The position numbers and the translations under genes are program-made. The notes under the pieces are model-generated. The model worked only from the letters and a program-made list of their open reading frames with translations. It ran no database searches and was not told the DNA's origin. A stretch of DNA of 64,000 nucleotides from Oscillospiraceae bacterium. Lineage in GTDB: Bacteria; Bacillota; Clostridia; Oscillospirales; Acutalibacteraceae. Location of the stretch: assembly GCA_015066565.1 (NCBI GenBank), contig SVOB01000001.1, positions 372,001 through 436,000 on the forward strand, written 5' to 3'. This document shows, piece by piece, positions 63,858 to 64,000 of the stretch; position 1 is the stretch's first letter; each line of letters begins with the position of its first letter.

Positions 63858-64000
63858 ATGAAGATTTCAGTTTTAAACGGAGGCGGTCGCTTATCATAGC
63901 AATAAATTCACTGTTGGTGGGCTTTCCTCTCGAATTCTGGATTGTATAGCCGAAATATGAGCTGAGAACGTCCACGTCGCCTCTGTCCCAGGCAACCTCG
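63856..64000 (-). CDS. spo0A: Stage 0 sporulation protein A, C-terminal end (partial)
   Basis: The last 47 codons of a minus-strand gene cut by the window edge. The translation begins [19 protein letters not shown] and ends [22 protein letters not shown] plus stop. This matches the end of the Spo0A DNA-binding domain (B. subtilis has EVAWSRGNID and [18 protein letters not shown] at the same places). Spo0A is the master response regulator of sporulation, so the organism is from a spore-forming lineage. The stop TAA (63856-63858) overlaps the terminator's T-run. Confidence 0.93.
   Translation of the reverse strand, partial: EVAWDRGDVDVLSSYFGYTIQNSRGKPTNSEFIAMISDRLRLKLKSS

Overview
The window looks like a chromosomal segment of an anaerobic, low-to-moderate GC Bacillota of class Clostridia, probably a gut or rumen Ruminococcaceae/Oscillospiraceae-type organism. 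The grounds are AddAB instead of RecBCD, the clustered tig-clpP-clpX, a class-II GalT with a GPH sugar permease, an oxygen-sensitive indolepyruvate:ferredoxin oxidoreductase, a dockerin-bearing secreted hydrolase, BspA-type LRR and cell-wall-binding repeats, a Nup/BMP nucleoside ABC importer, and the C-terminus of Spo0A at the right edge. No phage, insertion sequence with a transposase, CRISPR array, rRNA or tRNA was recognised. The content is mostly core and metabolic, with some accessory surface and glycan genes.

Layout. 1-1.1 kb: the tail of a probable asnS followed by asnA. 1.2-7.6 kb: a complete F1Fo ATP synthase operon (I-like, a, c, b, delta, alpha, gamma, beta, epsilon) whose delta subunit is only 72 residues. 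7.6-11.2 kb: galT, with a divergently transcribed GPH-family symporter. 11.3-19.4 kb, minus strand: a GNAT acetyltransferase, a membrane protein, addA and addB. 19.6-25.6 kb, minus strand: an Na+/solute symporter, an aryl/acyl-CoA ligase, iorA, iorB and a small anchored protein; this reads as an aromatic-acid module. 25.8-28.1 kb, plus strand: serC-serA. 28.1-32.2 kb, minus strand: a DEDDh exonuclease, then folK-folB-folP-folE and an atypical LytR-CpsA-Psr protein. 32.3-36.5 kb, minus strand: clpX, clpP, tig with a Lys/Ala-rich tail, and a metallophosphoesterase, with a DUF1540 gene divergent from it. 36.8-41.3 kb, minus strand: thrC, yraN, rnhB, rbgA and two lepB genes. 41.4-44.8 kb: a dockerin hydrolase, a structured 280-bp inverted-repeat element, an orphan mazF and a DUF2238-like membrane protein. 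44.8-50.5 kb, minus strand: xpt, bmpA and the nupOPQ-type nucleoside transporter. 50.7-57.3 kb: a GH38 alpha-mannosidase, an Nfu-like protein and a phosphohexomutase, divergent from a GH36 alpha-galactosidase. 57.4-60.2 kb: two paralogous secreted cell-wall-binding-repeat proteins. 60.3-62.5 kb: upp, then rpiB-tsaB-tsaE. 62.6-63.8 kb: a SEDS (RodA/FtsW) gene that may be leaderless. 63.9-64 kb: the Spo0A tail.

How the parts fit. The galactose genes (galT, GPH symporter, GH36), the GH38 mannosidase and the phosphohexomutase suggest use of plant or host glycans. xpt plus BMP/Nup, and upp, salvage purines and uracil. The symporter/CoA ligase/IOR set could take up arylacetates and reductively carboxylate them to aromatic amino acid precursors, or run the other way and ferment aromatic amino acids. 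The strongest oddities are the delta subunit lacking its N-terminal domain, the inverted-repeat element at 43137-43416, the competing hairpins at 50630-50683, the trigger factor tail, and the recently homogenised repeat segment shared by two neighbouring surface proteins. Many starts were moved from the longest open frame to the codon that has a good ribosome binding site and matches the family's N-terminus.
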